A DNA stretch of 64,000 nt. Origin: Thermomonas beijingensis. GTDB taxonomy: Bacteria > Pseudomonadota > Gammaproteobacteria > Xanthomonadales > Xanthomonadaceae. The translations under genes were made by a program, and so were the position numbers. The first letter of the stretch is position 1; every line of letters begins with the position of its first letter. The DNA lies in contig NZ_JAIQDJ010000002.1 in assembly GCF_020034655.1 (NCBI RefSeq), positions 425,002-489,001 on the forward strand, read 5' to 3'. Shown here piece by piece: positions 63,884 through 64,000 of this stretch. A model generated the notes under the pieces. The model saw only the letters and a program-made list of their open reading frames with translations. It ran no database searches and had not been told where the DNA came from.

Positions 63884-64000
63884 TGAATCGCCCCGGCTTT
63901 CATGGAGGCCGGTTGGTTTAAGTTAAATGGCATCTGCCGTCATGGCGATTTGCCGGTAGTAGTTTGCCTCAGCTTCGGCCGGCGGGATATAGCCGATTGG
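63884..64000 (-). mobile_element. IS3-family element, right-hand end at 63884
   Basis: From 63884 the sequence TGAATCGCCCCGGCTTTCAT resembles IS3-family terminal repeats (TGAACCGCCCCGG...). A minus-strand transposase gene follows immediately. The rest of the element, and its other end and target duplication, lie beyond the window. Confidence 0.85.
63923..64000 (-). CDS. IS3-family transposase OrfB, C-terminal end (partial)
   Basis: The minus strand ends in ...IGYIPPAEAEANYYRQIAMTADAI followed by TAA (63923-63925). The segment GYIPPAEAEANYYRQ is the characteristic C-terminus of IS3-family DDE transposases. Only 25 codons fall in the window. Confidence 0.87.
   Translation of the reverse strand, partial: PIGYIPPAEAEANYYRQIAMTADAI

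Overview
The window is from a gammaproteobacterium of the Xanthomonadaceae (Lysobacteraceae) type. Protein similarity as I read it, the gene order uvrA / rplU-rpmA-obgE / rpsT / murJ-ribF-ileS-lspA-ispH, and a moderately high GC content all fit; I cannot name the genus from sequence alone. About 40.7 kb is dense chromosomal backbone. The remaining 23 kb, starting directly after a tRNA-Thr gene, is an accessory island made almost entirely of genome-defence genes.

Backbone, left to right: a secreted protein with a secreted alpha/beta hydrolase; exonuclease I and a TonB-like protein; serS; tRNA-Leu(CAG); rnr-rlmB and a small membrane protein; RNase T; a three-gene RiPP (modified peptide) cluster hvfC-hvfB-hvfA whose precursor also carries two EF-hands; a DUF2339/DUF3999 membrane pair; the phosphate system pstS, pstCAB-phoU and a divergent OprP/OprO-like porin, with two good Pho boxes; nth; fatty-acid enzymes; an FKBP-like lipoprotein-class or periplasmic protein; a DUF1289-Nudix-sulfurtransferase-ArsC run; an ECI1-like enoyl-CoA isomerase, a thioesterase and uvrA; then ribosomal proteins L21, L27, S20, ObgE, MurJ, RibF, IleS, LspA and IspH.

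Island (from 40.7 kb to beyond the right edge): two tandem AlpA/MerR-like DNA-binding proteins, an AbiEi-type antitoxin without its toxin, an XRE-ImmA/IrrE plus PIN toxin-antitoxin pair, a complete type I Wadjet system (jetABCD, minus strand), a divergent WYL regulator, a type I restriction-modification system (hsdM, hsdS, hsdR) followed without gaps by a YgjP-like metalloprotease and an McrB-McrC pair, and a COG2958-like gene cut off by the end of an IS3-family element. Close overlaps tie hsdM through mcrC into one transcription unit, and jetA through jetD into another; the WYL regulator sits between them and may control either. No integrase is inside the window, so the far end of the island lies to the right.

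The strongest leads are the EF-hand-containing HvfA precursor in a cluster without the usual DoxX partner, the McrB with an unrecognised recognition domain coupled to a type I system and a protease, and the IS-truncated gene whose stop codon is supplied by the insertion sequence.
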